Source: Athripsodes cinereus (Eukaryota; Arthropoda; Insecta; Trichoptera; Leptoceridae). From it: a stretch of DNA of 64,000 nt. The notes beneath the pieces were generated by a model. It was not told the origin of the DNA. It saw nothing but the letters and a program-made list of their open reading frames with translations, and searched no databases. Below are positions 1 through 10,152 of this stretch, in pieces. Made by a program: the position numbers and the translations under genes. The stretch covers positions 25,123,542 to 25,187,541 of the forward strand of contig OX388305.1 in NCBI GenBank assembly GCA_947579605.1, in the 5' to 3' direction. Position 1 is the first letter of the stretch; every line of letters begins with the position of its first letter.

Positions 1-172
1 CAAAAATCAATCTCTCAAGAATACTTTGTGATGATAAAATTGTATAAAACATACTATTTAGTGACAAAAATACAGTTCTTGTGATGAAAAATATAAAACT
101 CAGTGAAGAAGTATACTACTACTACCCATTCTGAAGGCCTTATTTTTTACACAGAAAGAATAGCTTGTATGC

Positions 173-232
173 TTATTATTTGCAGCTGTTCTGTTGGCTA
201 CCTTACTTGGATATGCCATGATGGTATATTGA
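173..232 (+). repeat. Dispersed short repeat (GCTGGCTACCCCACTTG type)
   Basis: This stretch matches a short motif seen several times in the window: roughly GTTCTGYTGGCTACCYYACTT followed by GGATATGCCATGATGG. Related copies lie near 14255, 27440, 30055, and on the minus strand near 27800 and 61580. In the better copies CCCAC-TT-GTGGG can form a small hairpin. I do not know the parent element; a LINE or Penelope-like non-coding end is likely. Confidence 0.4.
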
Positions 233-330
233 TATGTTTTAAATTAATTTTGAAAGTAAATATCTCATTCCACATACATACAAATTTTGTCAAAATTTTA
301 TCATGTTTGATAAATAAATACTGCTTATAG

Positions 331-509
331 TAGAAACTAGAAAATTATAGGTGTACTTATATAAAAATATGTATTTACATAAATATTTAGCGTCCAATCA
401 TATCATAACTGCCAAAAATATCTGTTGAAAAAGATTTTGCCATTTTCTGATAGTTATGAAAAACACCTTATTTGCTATTGCTATCTACAATATTCTTTGT
501 CTATTTAAT
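331..509. other. AT-rich spacer, nothing recognised
   Basis: No coding potential, RNA gene or clear repeat was recognised in this AT-rich stretch. The sequence before it (1-172) is equally featureless. Confidence 0.5.
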
Positions 510-655
510 TAATTTATTTATTTATTTTATTTTTTTTGCATATCATCATTATATAACTGTGTTTACAACTCAATATGAAATTTAAAATACTGAAACGATA
601 TGCAGTGGCGAGATCATCACTATGAAGTGATTTCCTCCATCTAACCACGAATAAT
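510..655 (-). mobile_element. LINE 3' tail fragment (stem-loop type B)
   Basis: Read on the minus strand, this is the end of a LINE: GTGGTTAGATGGAGGAAATC, a hairpin whose arms are ATCAC and GTGAT, then CTCGCCACTGCATATC, an AT-rich stretch, and an (AAAT)n tail that appears on the plus strand as ATTTATTTATTTATTTT near 510. The same arrangement occurs near 16381, 43570 and 47150. No coding part remains, so this is a very short 5'-truncated copy. Confidence 0.6.
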
Positions 656-1099
656 GATTATTCCTTGAGCGATGCCGAGCGGTAGTAACTAGTAATTATA
701 TAGTAATCATGATATAGTATGGATTATTATTTTTATGGTAATGAATATCAAATGTATTGAATAGTTTTTTCGAGATTTATTAATTAATAGGTACATAATA
801 GTAGATTTCAGTTCACACGTCATACAAAGGTGGGTCTGGTCTAAATACAATATAATGTAACTTGTAGCATTATTAAATGGCTCTTGCTTGATTAGATTCA
901 TATTATTATTGTTAGATTCCTACGTACTGAAATATTCGTAATTCTTCAACAAAGGGAGTGGTTGGGGTTAGGTATATTGTAAATTCATGTGACTAGATAT
1001 TGATAGCAATATATTTACGATATTCGGAAAAATATATACTGTATATAAATTAAATTAAAAAAAAAAACACCGGAAAAAGTATAACTTAAGGTACTTCCT

Positions 1100-1206
1100 G
1101 TCTACGGCTGATCACAAGCCTCCACTCCGAATATTTTTTAAGGCATGTCTGTCCCGGGGTTTTTGGAACCAGTCACCAGTGATTCTTCCAATTTCATCAG
1201 ACCACC
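1100..1206 (-). pseudogene. RTE-like LINE C-terminal scrap
   Basis: Minus-strand translation gives RWSDEIGRITGDWFQKPRDR-like residues (written loosely from WWSDEIGRITGDWFQ followed by KPRDRHALKNIRSGGL and a stop). The pattern R..W.DEI..I.G..W...A.DR..W is typical of the extreme C-terminus of RTE-type reverse transcriptase proteins in arthropods. About 34 codons remain. It abuts another LINE scrap on the opposite strand at 1197, so two truncated insertions meet head to head. Confidence 0.5.
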
Positions 1207-1475
1207 ATAGAGGAAAGAATGACAAAGAGGATATACTTATCTGAAAGAAAGGGTGTGAGGAAACGCGGGCGTCCGAGAACCACGTGGCTTGGTCACGTGG
1301 ACCAAATTCTCAAGGACGGCCGCGTGTTGAGTAAGAGGAACCGACGTGCGTGTATGAGGAACTGTATGAATGTGGAGGAAGCGAAGGAAGTGTGTAAAGA
1401 TAGATCTGTTTGGCGTTCCGTTCTCTCTGCCTACCCCACTTGGGACACGGCGTGAGGGTATAGTATAGTATAGCC
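1197..1475 (+). pseudogene. RTE-like LINE C-terminal fragment (family with RGRPRTTW)
   Basis: An open frame from about 1203 to 1455 encodes the last ~80 residues of an RTE-like endonuclease/reverse transcriptase. It has the motif RGRPRTTWLGHVDQILKDGR, then SKRNRR, a Cys-rich MRNC, and an end SVLSAYPTWDTA. The methionine at 1219 is internal to the parent protein: the better copy at 49819-50247 has the same residues in mid-protein. After the stop comes a short (TATAG)n run, seen as GTATAGTATAGTATAG, which is probably the tail of this LINE family. No endonuclease or polymerase remains. Confidence 0.7.
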
Positions 1476-1998
1476 ATCTCCATTCCAATTCTCTTTTGAT
1501 CTTTTAATCTATCAACATGTCCCGTACTTAACTACTAAAATTTTGTCACTAGTTATGAGGACGTCCATCGATATGATTTTATTATTTCATTAATTTATGT
1601 ATTATTTACTGGGCATTTTACTGTCAAATGCAGCGGTTTTTTGCACACTGTTATCCCTAGAGAAATATTAAAAAGCAACTGTTCAACGAGGCAAATATTA
1701 TTTATTCCATAAAAATCATAAAAAAATTAGATGGTTTTCGAATCAGCCTATGACTCCCCCAATGTATTCTATAATTCTATGCATCCTTGTAATCATATGT
1801 ACTCGTATTAATTAACGCTCAAATACGCAAATCACTACACACTCCAAAGTAATATTCTGTCATATACGTATTATTATAATGTCTATCATAGCTTACGTCA
1901 CGTGTCTATTTAAGAGTTTCGCCTTGCTAAGTAAGTAGGTACCTAATATTAATAAAAGACGCATTCAATATGTCACTTAATTAGTCGGGTGGCAGGAA

Positions 1999-2690
1999 AA
2001 TTATTCGAATCACAATTATTCGAATGGACAATTCTTCGAAAAAACATTTGTACGAATTAACTTTTTTTCGAATGACAATTATTCGAATGGCAATTATTCG
2101 AATCCACAAATATCAGAAAACACAATTGTTCGAATTTTCATACGTTATATTGATAACGACAATTATTCGAAACACAATTCTTCGAATTTTTATTATCAAA
2201 ACAGATAATATTGCTTCTATTTTCGGCGAAAAGTGACGTGCTTGCTAAGTTACATTATATAATACGACTCAGTTTGCAATCGATTTATTTAAATAATGTC
2301 AAACGTTTGGAAAAATAATTAAAATATATTTATAATTAGGTATGAACGCAATTGCCTAATTTTCTTAAACTTATGTAAATAACATTTGTTCCTTATGAAC
2401 TCGTCCACAGTTGGATGAGTATAGCTGGAGTTTTAAATGAAATGTTATATAATTGTGGCAATATGACCTGCTTCTGAAGATCAAAATAAAATGAATTTAG
2501 ATTAATATAAAATAATTCGAATAAATAAGGTTTTCTAACAAATGTTAGTCGAACAATTCACTTTCCATGAATTGTAATTCGAATAATTGATAGTCGAACA
2601 AATGTTATTCGAAGATTTGCTAATTCGAATAATTATTTTTTCGAACAATTGTAAATTCGAACAATTGTATTTCGAAGAATTTTCATGTAA
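1999..2690. mobile_element. Candidate MITE with inverted clusters of TTCGAA repeats
   Basis: Two clusters of a short degenerate repeat bracket a ~320-bp AT-rich core. The left cluster (about 2004-2185) has nine TTCGAA sites, mostly as CAATTATTCGAAT, for example at 2076-2088 and 2091-2103. The right cluster (about 2514-2685) has seven TTCGAA sites, mostly in the opposite orientation, ATTCGAATAATTG, for example 2577-2589. The layout resembles the subterminal repeats of a non-autonomous DNA transposon. I could not fix exact ends or a target duplication. The 70-codon frame inside the left cluster is a by-product of the repeats. Confidence 0.45.
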
Positions 2691-2699
2691 TCAAAATAG

Positions 2700-4195
2700 G
2701 ACATAGATGTTGTGGATTAAGTTTTAGAATTTTTTAATAAAAGTTCCACTTTCGTCTCCTGTGTTCAATTCTAACTCTAAATTTGAAAAATATCACAAAT
2801 CGCTCCAAATTCCAAACATACAAAGCTCGGAAACTCCGGATTTATGTAGGTGTTTAAGAGTAGTAAAAACTACAGTGATATTATTACCTAATACTCTATG
2901 TACATGTACCAGACTACCAGTAGAGACATTTGAAAGCTTTTAGTTGTGTCTTATGATCAATAGTATTAAGTTTTCGTGTAAACACTCGTAAATATAACGT
3001 GGAAGATAATATTGTTATTATTACTACTATAAGTATAATAGTTATACAATTCAGTTTCTTCACTTAGCTTTGCGGAGGCATATAACATTATATGTATTAC
3101 TTGTAGGATATTTTATACAGGCATTGTTAAGAAGAGTCTACTTCTAGCAGTACTATTTCTTGTGTTTAATTTTTCATAAATAGAAATATGTATTATCATC
3201 TAGGAAACGCATACATCAATTGAGTCAGGTATACATACGTTAAAGACATTTAATATAATTGTTCAATGTAGCGATGTGGTACTCGCATATCACACTTCCT
3301 GAACGTTTTACCTTTTCTCAGCATAGAGAGGACGATTTGCATATTTATTACTTGCAGTTTATCCGCAGGCGACCTCATCTGTGTGGGGAAAGTCGTAATA
3401 ATATGAATTAACGTATATCTTTTTTTACTTTTGAAAATATAAAATTAAAGATTTTGGACGCTGCATAATGAATCATAGGTTGTTTCATATTATTGAAATC
3501 ATTATTTTTTTCGAACGCATTTTTTTACAGGACACTAGAAAACTCATGGAAATGTGCGGAAGACCAAATCTTTGTCGGGTGGTCCATAGTACACATAAAA
3601 TTCATATTATTGATATGTAGACAAATATTATCATATAATTATTTGAAAAGTTTACTGAAAAGTTTGAGTCACGCTTTGTTACCCAGATTTACGTATTTTT
3701 CTCTAGTTTCCCCCATTTGAAATGATAATTTTCATAGCTAGTATTAGTACTTACATATAATTATCTGTCTGTAGTCGGAGAAATGTAGTAGGTACCTTGC
3801 AATCAAGTAGACAGTAAGTTAGTGTAATATAATTTTATTACCGATGTTATTATTAAAGTATATATATATACCCTCCAATGTATTTGTCTCGATGTACTCT
3901 ATGATGTTTACTATACTATTATGTTATGATGATAGTACCTCTGGATGGTAACGCTGTTACTGTTACTGAAACGGATACGTAAATAGCGCGCCGTCTTTGC
4001 TAACTACTGCATTTTTGTGGTCGTTATTCTAACTATTGCAGGGGTCACAAACATCACAAGAGAAGATGTAACCAAAATAATTATGATTAATAATTCCCGA
4101 TCTTCTACGTATAAATAAATAAAATATTTATTAGCCAATTTTTTTAACTTAAATATACAGTACCTAATACACAACACGATTATTAAAATAATTTA
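2700..4195. other. AT-rich spacer without recognised features
   Basis: Several short open frames occur here (for example 2761-2943 and 3493-3720), but they lack any recognisable domain, have AT-driven composition and sit in stop-rich surroundings. I see no RNA gene or clear repeat. Confidence 0.5.
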
Positions 4196-4197
4196 GA

Positions 4198-4241
4198 CCA
4201 AAAGGCGGGCTTGTTGCCTAGCAACGTCTTCCAGTCAACTT
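4198..4241 (-). mobile_element. LINE 3' tail fragment (stem-loop type A)
   Basis: On the minus strand this reads GTTGACTGGAAGACGTTGCT then AGGCAACAAGCCCGCC. GTTGC and GCAAC form a 5-bp stem at the same place where other copies (53388, 54403, 56215) have ATCGC/GCGAT. The flanking GGAAGA and CCGCC blocks are shared with those copies. Only the tail hairpin is preserved. Confidence 0.5.
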
Positions 4242-4264
4242 TAATACAAAAAAAGAATAATGAG

Positions 4265-4395
4265 AAGTATTTATTTATTTATTTATTTATTTATTTTATT
4301 TACAAAACAGATTTTAAAAGATAAGTCACTAATGTCTACCTAACTGGGCATGAGCCCGTACCAAGGTAGACTGAGCCAGTTTTCACCTTACATTG
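4265..4395 (-). mobile_element. LINE 3' tail fragment with (AAAT)n tail
   Basis: A plus-strand ATTTATTTATTTATTTATTT run (about 4269-4300) is followed by a non-repetitive stretch containing CTGGGCATGAGCCCGTACCA. This is the orientation expected for a minus-strand LINE end with an (AAAT)n tail. GGGC-ATGA-GCCC is a small hairpin like those in other tails in this window. Confidence 0.4.
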
Positions 4396-4449
4396 TCTCA
4401 GCGCTCAATTTTCTTTACTTCAGTTACTAAGGTTATTTTCCCTACTTTA

Positions 4450-4577
4450 TTTAATCATAACATAACACACGCTCACGCACGCACACATACATCCACACAC
4501 ACAAACACACTCATCCACATACACCCACACCCACATACATACCTACCTACCTAACCGATATAATAATAATAATAATT
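4450..4577. repeat. Simple repeats: CA/CATAC-rich then (TAA)n
   Basis: A low-complexity block of CACACA, CATACATC and CTACCTAC units (about 4465-4555) is followed by a short (TAA)n run at 4559-4576. No gene content. Confidence 0.7.
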
Positions 4578-4615
4578 AATATTTGGAATTCTAGGTCCGT
4601 TTATATAATACCTTT
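4578..4615 (+). mobile_element. R2-type LINE fragment, copy A, left part
   Basis: AATATTTGGAATTCTAGGTC and the following bases to ATAATACCTTT match 55787-55812 of the better copy of this R2-type family almost base for base. The match is interrupted at 4615 by the I-type element and resumes at 10378, which shows that the element inserted here. Its last 13 bases are the left target-site duplication. Confidence 0.75.
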
Positions 4616-5036
4616 CTTCTTCTTCTTTTTCTTTTCGGCAAGGCACCCGACATCGAGTGAATTATGCCTATATACTCACTGCTGTGAGTACAATGTCTTA
4701 ACGTAGTGGGTATTCATTAGTACATAGCTACATAGTAACTGCCGTTTCAGTCGCCACGTGCGGCAAGTACATCTCAAGGGCATTGGGATCAATGAACTCC
4801 CCGCCCGAGTAACCAATACATGCACACCGCTTGTGTGTCGACATCGGTGCAATCACAGGGCCGTTTTCAGGAATATATTTGATGTTAAACACATCGTAGT
4901 CTTACAAAAAAAAAATCTTTGTCAAAATTTATTATCATTTTTATAATGATAATTTGTTTCAAAAACATTTACTATAAAACAATTTATCATTAGGTATAAT
5001 TTATTATTGAAATTTATTCTTATTAAAATTAATAAT

Positions 5037-8000
5037 TTAGATGTTCTTATTAAATTTTTTAAGGTGATTTATTAAGGCTAGGTTCACTTTATTACAATTT
5101 TGGGCCAAAAGAGAATGGACAGAAATGGGAAAATTAAAACCCAACTTCCTAATCGTCTGAGAAAATTCTTGATTAGGTAGGAGTGGGCAACCAAAGAAAA
5201 CGTGGTCCAGAGTTTCCGTGTCCTCCCCGCATTCGCACATAGGGGAATCCAGAATATTGATTCTGGCCAAATGAGAGGCAATAACACAATGTCCTATCCT
5301 CATTCTACAGAGAAGCGAAATGTTTAATTTTGGCCATTTTGTTTCTTGAAACCAAGGTTGCGAGGGGATTGAAGGCTGAATTCCTTTATAATGAGACCCA
5401 GATACAGACCCGATAAATGAATAATTCCACTTCTCATAAATTTTATCTCTTACAACACCCAGACAATCTCCTATAGGAAGTACGAATGCATTTGGCAATA
5501 TACCACAAGAACATGCTTCCTTAGCCAGAATATCTACTTTCTCGTTTCCGGCAATACCCACATGAGAAGGGATCCAAGCAATCACCAACTCAATATTTTT
5601 GCTTGATGCCTCGAACATCAATCTTAAAATATCGTGGATTATACAATTATTTGATGACAAACTACCCTTTCGCCCTAGAAGAGATACGAGGCTAAGGGAA
5701 TCAGTAAAGACAATTGCCCGTGAAAGTAATCTTTCGACAATTACCCCTAACGCCTCTCTGAGAGCTAAACATTCTGCTGTAAAAACAGATGCAGAAGATG
5801 GGAGTTGAAATTGAAGTTCGACTTGAAGAGAAGGAGAGTAAACAGCCGATCCACATTCATTTGTATGAGATTTAGACCCATCCGTAAAGAAGATCGTATG
5901 GGCAGGCCATTCACTATTCACTCTATGAAGGAAAAGGATATTCACGACCTGCGGGCTCAATGTAAAAACTGATTTATCCAAACCTATCGAATCAACAATA
6001 TTGCATGCCTGCAATGAATAATTGAATGGAATAGAATGATGAGTTGAAGGTGTAAGGTGAATTGAAGAAGAGAAACTTTGGGTTACATACTCCCAAGAGG
6101 AGCACAAAAGAGGGTACTTTCTATTACGCCAATAAGGAGAATTTAAGCAAAGCTCCAACAATGTTTGTAATTTGAGGAGCAACATATGAGGACCCATGCT
6201 CAATCTCCTCAAAACGAATTTGTGAGATAGAAAAACTCGCCTTAGGCAAAGGGGCATCTCTACACACTCTGCCTGCAAGGCTATTATTGGAGACGATCTC
6301 ATGGCTCCCAGTATCAGTCTCAGGCATTTATTCTGAACTCTTTCTAGTTTTGCGCTTAAATAATTTGGAAGGGGATCCATTAGGAAGCATGCATAGTCGA
6401 TGAGGCTTCGGATGAGGGATGAGTAAAGCATTCTCATAGTAGTCGGGTGGGCCCCCCACCAGACTCTAGAAACCGCTCTGAGGATGTTTATATTTTTTTC
6501 GCACTTGGCTATTATATTGTCAATATGAAGGTTCCAAGAGAGTTTTCTGTGCAAAGTGACCCCCAAAAACTTTACTGATTCACAACTTGAAATAGTGGAA
6601 TTGTTGCACTTTAAAGATATATTGGAGGGTTTATGTTTGTTTGAGAAAACAACGAGTTGGCTTTTGGAAGGTGAAAGAGTCATACCATTGGCACTAAACC
6701 ATTCACCTAAGAGATTAAGGGATGCTTCAAGTTTCTCACCCGCAGTGAGCGTGGAACCAACAGAACAATAGATAACGAAGTCATCTGCGTATTGTAGTAT
6801 ATTGACTTCAGGAGGCAGAGCGTTTCCAATGTCATGAGTGTATAGATTAAAAAGAATTGGGCTAAGCGCCGATCCTTGTGGGAGTCCTTTATACACTTTT
6901 CTTTCGACAAGCCCATGGAAGGAGTTAATTAGCATACTCCTTTCGCACATTATGTTAAAAATAAGACAACATAATGAATTGGGTAAGCCCGCAGATGACA
7001 TTTTCTGAAACAATACAGGTAAGAGAACGCTATCATATGCCCCACAAATATCTAGGAAACAGGCCGCTAGATCACTCTTATTAGATCTTGCAATGTGTAT
7101 ATCAGTTACTAGAATACTCAAGTTATCCATACAAGATCTTCCCTTTCTAAATCCAAATTGAAAGGAGGGAAATGTACCAGAGTTTTCAAAAAAATATTCC
7201 AGTCTTTTTTTTAACATGCGTTCTAGGATCTTCAAAAAGCAACAAGACAATGCGATTGGGCGATATGATGAAGGTAGAGAAGGGTTTTTTCCGGGCTTAA
7301 GGATTGGAACAATGGATTGCCTTTTCCAGGAAGAAGGAATGTTTCCACTCCTCAGTATTAAATTATATAATTCCAATAGTTTTATTAAAAGAAGTTTAGG
7401 AGCATGTCGGAAAAAAGAGTATGGTATGAGATCAGGTCCGGGAGAAGAATCCCCTGCAGAGTGAACGGCGGAAGACAGTTCATCAAATGAGAAAGGAGAT
7501 GAAAGTACATTAGATTGCTCCAGAGATGTAGGACTTCTTTGAAGTTCCAGCATTTCAGGTGCGTATGCTGGGGACAAGTTATCTATAAAGTTTTCAATCC
7601 ATGGACCTATCTTGGTTTGTCTTTGGTTTGGGGAGAAAGAACCTCTAAATCGTCGAATGGATTCCCACACATCCGATGAAGGTGTGTCAGGGGATAAAGA
7701 AGTGCAAAAATCTTGCCAACCTTTTCTTTTCTTTTTCCTGAGAAATTTTTTGGTACGAGCTTGCACATTCCGAACGAGTAAAAAGTTTTCCCAAGACATA
7801 TTGTTTTTAAAAGATTTAATCACTGCCTTTCTTTGTTCGACTGCCTCCGAACATTCCTTGTCCCACCAAGGAGGGGATGTTTTGCGGGGCTTTCGATTAG
7901 AGGACATTGGTATAGAGGCTGTTGCAGCACGTAAAATCACATCATGTATTCCGTTCGCAAATTCGTCGACCCCCTGATGCTCACCCTGCACACCAGCGAC

Positions 8001-8798
8001 ATCCAATAGAATGTGATTCTGAAATTCATCCCAATTAGCTTTCTTTGTAATAAATTTACTCCTAAATGGGCCATTTGAGGTGCTTTTGGAGGTTACTTTT
8101 AAATCAATGATTATGGGAAAGTGGTCACTGGAGAGCGGGTCCTCAAGGATTTCCCATGTTGACATAGGAGCAATGTCCGCAGTACAGATTGATATATCTA
8201 CCGCACTTTGTCTCTGATTTGGATTTGAGAAGCGAGTGGGATCTCCACTATTAAGGATACAGAGATTAAAGTCATCTGTCCAGGTCAGAATAGCCTTTCC
8301 TGGAGAGTCCAGGGACTGGCTTCCCCAGGAGGGAGCATGAGCATTGAGATCTCCCAGGATCATGTAAGATGGGGAAAGTTCTGAAATGATTTCAGACCAG
8401 AAGCTCCTGTCGAAATTAGTTCTGGGAGGAGCGTATACGGACACTACAGATATATTATTGATTTTCGCTGCCACCAACTGTATATTTGATGGAATATTCA
8501 GAGAAATCCTGTTGAACTCAAGAGAGTCCCTTACTAAAAGAGCTGCTCCTCCCCTACCATCCAAGCGATCATCTCTAAAACAGGAATAACCTGGGAAAGA
8601 TACAAACGAATCGTGCGAAAACCATGTCTCTGATAAAGCAGCTACATCAATGTTATGAGTTTTGAGCAAAAACAGAATGTCATCTCTGTTGGAAACTGCA
8701 CTACGGCAGTTCCACTGAAGGATGGATAAATTAGAAAGCTTACTTTTCGAGATGCTGGTTATGTTCGTTGCGTTGGCTATTTTCGATGAGGAGTGCGT
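5037..8798 (-). CDS. LINE ORF2: AP endonuclease, reverse transcriptase, RNase H
   Basis: This is the replication protein of the I-type element. It nicks target DNA, primes reverse transcription there, and can remove RNA from the hybrid. The frame is open from 8798, but the first ATG is at 8669. Counting from that Met (1,210 residues): endonuclease ~1-190 with SETW (E14), GDLNAH (~106-111) and SDH (~181-183); reverse transcriptase ~400-700 with FLDICGAYD (D540), GLPQGSALSP and YADD (627-630); RNase H ~925-1052 with TDGS (D930), E966, D990 and SHVGIAGNE; and a C-terminal CEC...H...C at 1145-1161. The conserved endonuclease start LQWNCRS lies upstream of the first ATG (its Asn codon is 8711-8709), so translation must begin before 8669. 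The frame overlaps ORF1 by 59 nt in the +1 phase and has no AUG there, implying frameshifting or reinitiation. All catalytic residues I could check are present. Confidence 0.93.
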   Translation of the reverse strand, partial: THSSSKIANATNITSISKSKLSNLSILQWNCRSAVSNRDDILFLLKTHNIDVAALSETWFSHDSFVSFPGYSCFRDDRLDGRGGAALLVRDSLEFNRISLNIPSNIQLVAAKINNISVVSVYAPPRTNFDRSFWSEIISELSPSYMILGDLNAHAPSWGSQSLDSPGKAILTWTDDFNLCILNSGDPTRFSNPNQRQSAVDISICTADIAPMSTWEILEDPLSSDHFPIIIDLKVTSKSTSNGPFRSKFITKKANWDEFQNHILLDVAGVQGEHQGVDEFANGIHDVILRAATASIPMSSNRKPRKTSPPWWDKECSEAVEQRKAVIKSFKNNMSWENFLLVRNVQARTKKFLRKKKRKGWQDFCTSLSPDTPSSDVWESIRRFRGSFSPNQRQTKIGPWIENFIDNLSPAYAPEMLELQRSPTSLEQSNVLSSPFSFDELSSAVHSAGDSSPGPDLIPYSFFRHAPKLLLIKLLELYNLILRSGNIPSSWKRQSIVPILKPGKNPSLPSSYRPIALSCCFLKILERMLKKRLEYFFENSGTFPSFQFGFRKGRSCMDNLSILVTDIHIARSNKSDLAACFLDICGAYDSVLLPVLFQKMSSAGLPNSLCCLIFNIMCERSMLINSFHGLVERKVYKGLPQGSALSPILFNLYTHDIGNALPPEVNILQYADDFVIYCSVGSTLTAGEKLEASLNLLGEWFSANGMTLSPSKSQLVVFSNKHKPSNISLKCNNSTISSCESVKFLGVTLHRKLSWNLHIDNIIAKCEKNINILRAVSRVWWGAHPTTMRMLYSSLIRSLIDYACFLMDPLPNYLSAKLERVQNKCLRLILGAMRSSPIIALQAECVEMPLCLRRVFLSHKFVLRRLSMGPHMLLLKLQTLLELCLNSPYWRNRKYPLLCSSWEYVTQSFSSSIHLTPSTHHSIPFNYSLQACNIVDSIGLDKSVFTLSPQVVNILFLHRVNSEWPAHTIFFTDGSKSHTNECGSAVYSPSLQVELQFQLPSSASVFTAECLALREALGVIVERLLSRAIVFTDSLSLVSLLGRKGSLSSNNCIIHDILRLMFEASSKNIELVIAWIPSHVGIAGNEKVDILAKEACSCGILPNAFVLPIGDCLGVVRDKIYEKWNYSFIGSVSGSHYKGIQPSIPSQPWFQETKWPKLNISLLCRMRIGHCVIASHLARINILDSPMCECGEDTETLDHVFFGCPLLPNQEFSQTIRKLGFNFPISVHSLLAQNCNKVNLALINHLKKFNKNI

Positions 8799-10152
8799 TT
8801 AGTGCAGGAATTAAGGAAGCAGCGTTTGGCGATGTCAAATTTTTTCGTGAAAGTATTTCAATAAGCATTGTTAATAGTGAGTAAAGAAAATTATTGTTAT
8901 CAAGTGTCAAAGTTTCTTTGAGATTTTCAACTACATCTTGGTCAGGTACGAGTACTCTTTGTGAAATTGCGCAACCATTAGAACTCTGAGAAGGAGATCC
9001 ATTGGTATATGAGAGAAACGAATTGTGCTTTTCTTTGTCATACCCACCATTTGTTGATATTTTATGGGGCTTACCAACTACTGTTCTACTATGACGTGTG
9101 GAAAAATTTCGAGAGTTGACAGATATTGTTGGGGGATCTGGAGGGGTAGCAAGAACTTCAGCGTATGAAGATTTAATTGAAGGGTGCAGTTTTGCTGCTT
9201 GAATATATGAAATATTAGAAACAGTCATAGAATTCTTTATAGCTCTTTGCCTGGAATATTCAGGACACGAAGTACTTATCGCTTTGTGTGCTCCTTTACA
9301 CTGAAAACATTTAATTTCTGCAGTCTTACACTCTTCTGAGGAGTGGTTATCCCCACAATTAAAACATTTTGGCGGCGAACGACATCCAGCTTTTGCGTGA
9401 CCATACTTACAGCAATTAAAGCACTGAATTGTTGGGAAATTATATTTTTCAACATTGAAAGAGTTGTAGAGAATGTAAATATGGGATGGTAGAAATTGGC
9501 CTTCGAATGTTATTACTATACTCCTGGATGGTTTCCATTCGACAGAACCAGATGTTCTGTCTTTGTAATTCAGTCGTCTTATTTTTATTACGTTTTCCAC
9601 TTCTGGATTCGATTCTAGAATGGACGATATCAATTCGTCATTTGTGATATCTAGTGGGATACCCCTTATTAAGCCCATTCTTGTGACGTTAAACGAGGGA
9701 ATATATGCTCTAAAATTAGAGTTCGAAGATATAAATATATTTTTTATAAAAGTATTGGCCATAATTCCCGACGTGAACTCGAGAGAGATTTTAAATTTCC
9801 CTTCAGCTTTTAAAGAACCGTTTACGACGCCTTGAGTTTTTCTAGTATAAAGAAATTTACCGAACTGCAAGGGGGAAATAGATTTACCCTGTTCAGCATT
9901 TTGCACGAACACGATATAGGGCCCACATGATTTGTTTGAGTAAAAATACTCCCTGACGGGTGTATTAGAAGCAGAGTAAGAAGAAATAGGTGTAGCTGAG
10001 GTCTTATCAGTAGGTGCGAGATTAGCAAAATCAAAATCCATGTTAAGTGTATGATCTGTTTCTAAGTTTTGATGTGTTCTCTTTCTCTTTGGATCGGGGG
10101 GATCCGGAGGAGGAGGAGCTGGTGGAAGAGTGTGAGGTGGATCGCCATCCAT
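8740..10152 (-). CDS. LINE ORF1: nucleic-acid-binding protein with three zinc knuckles
   Basis: This is the 470-residue ORF1 protein of the I-type element. Such proteins coat the element RNA and escort it to the nucleus. The N-terminus is proline-rich (residues ~5-20) and followed by a basic KRKR. Residues ~75-235 contain a region compatible with RRM-like folding, including GLIRGIPLDITNDEL. Three CCHC knuckles follow: CFNC...H...C at ~244-257, CFNC...H...C at ~263-275 and CFQC...H...C at ~282-296. The C-terminal half is Ser/Thr/Asn-rich. The ATG at 10152 is the first in the frame and gives normal family length. The stop TAA at 8742-8740 lies inside the ORF2 frame. Confidence 0.9.
   Translation of the reverse strand: MDGDPPHTLPPAPPPPDPPDPKRKRTHQNLETDHTLNMDFDFANLAPTDKTSATPISSYSASNTPVREYFYSNKSCGPYIVFVQNAEQGKSISPLQFGKFLYTRKTQGVVNGSLKAEGKFKISLEFTSGIMANTFIKNIFISSNSNFRAYIPSFNVTRMGLIRGIPLDITNDELISSILESNPEVENVIKIRRLNYKDRTSGSVEWKPSRSIVITFEGQFLPSHIYILYNSFNVEKYNFPTIQCFNCCKYGHAKAGCRSPPKCFNCGDNHSSEECKTAEIKCFQCKGAHKAISTSCPEYSRQRAIKNSMTVSNISYIQAAKLHPSIKSSYAEVLATPPDPPTISVNSRNFSTRHSRTVVGKPHKISTNGGYDKEKHNSFLSYTNGSPSQSSNGCAISQRVLVPDQDVVENLKETLTLDNNNFLYSLLTMLIEILSRKNLTSPNAASLIPALNALLIENSQRNEHNQHLEK

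Noticed and set aside
6124..8589. Many 60-120-codon frames opposite or inside ORF2 of the I-type element
   Set aside because: They lie within a strongly supported ORF2 and have no domains of their own.
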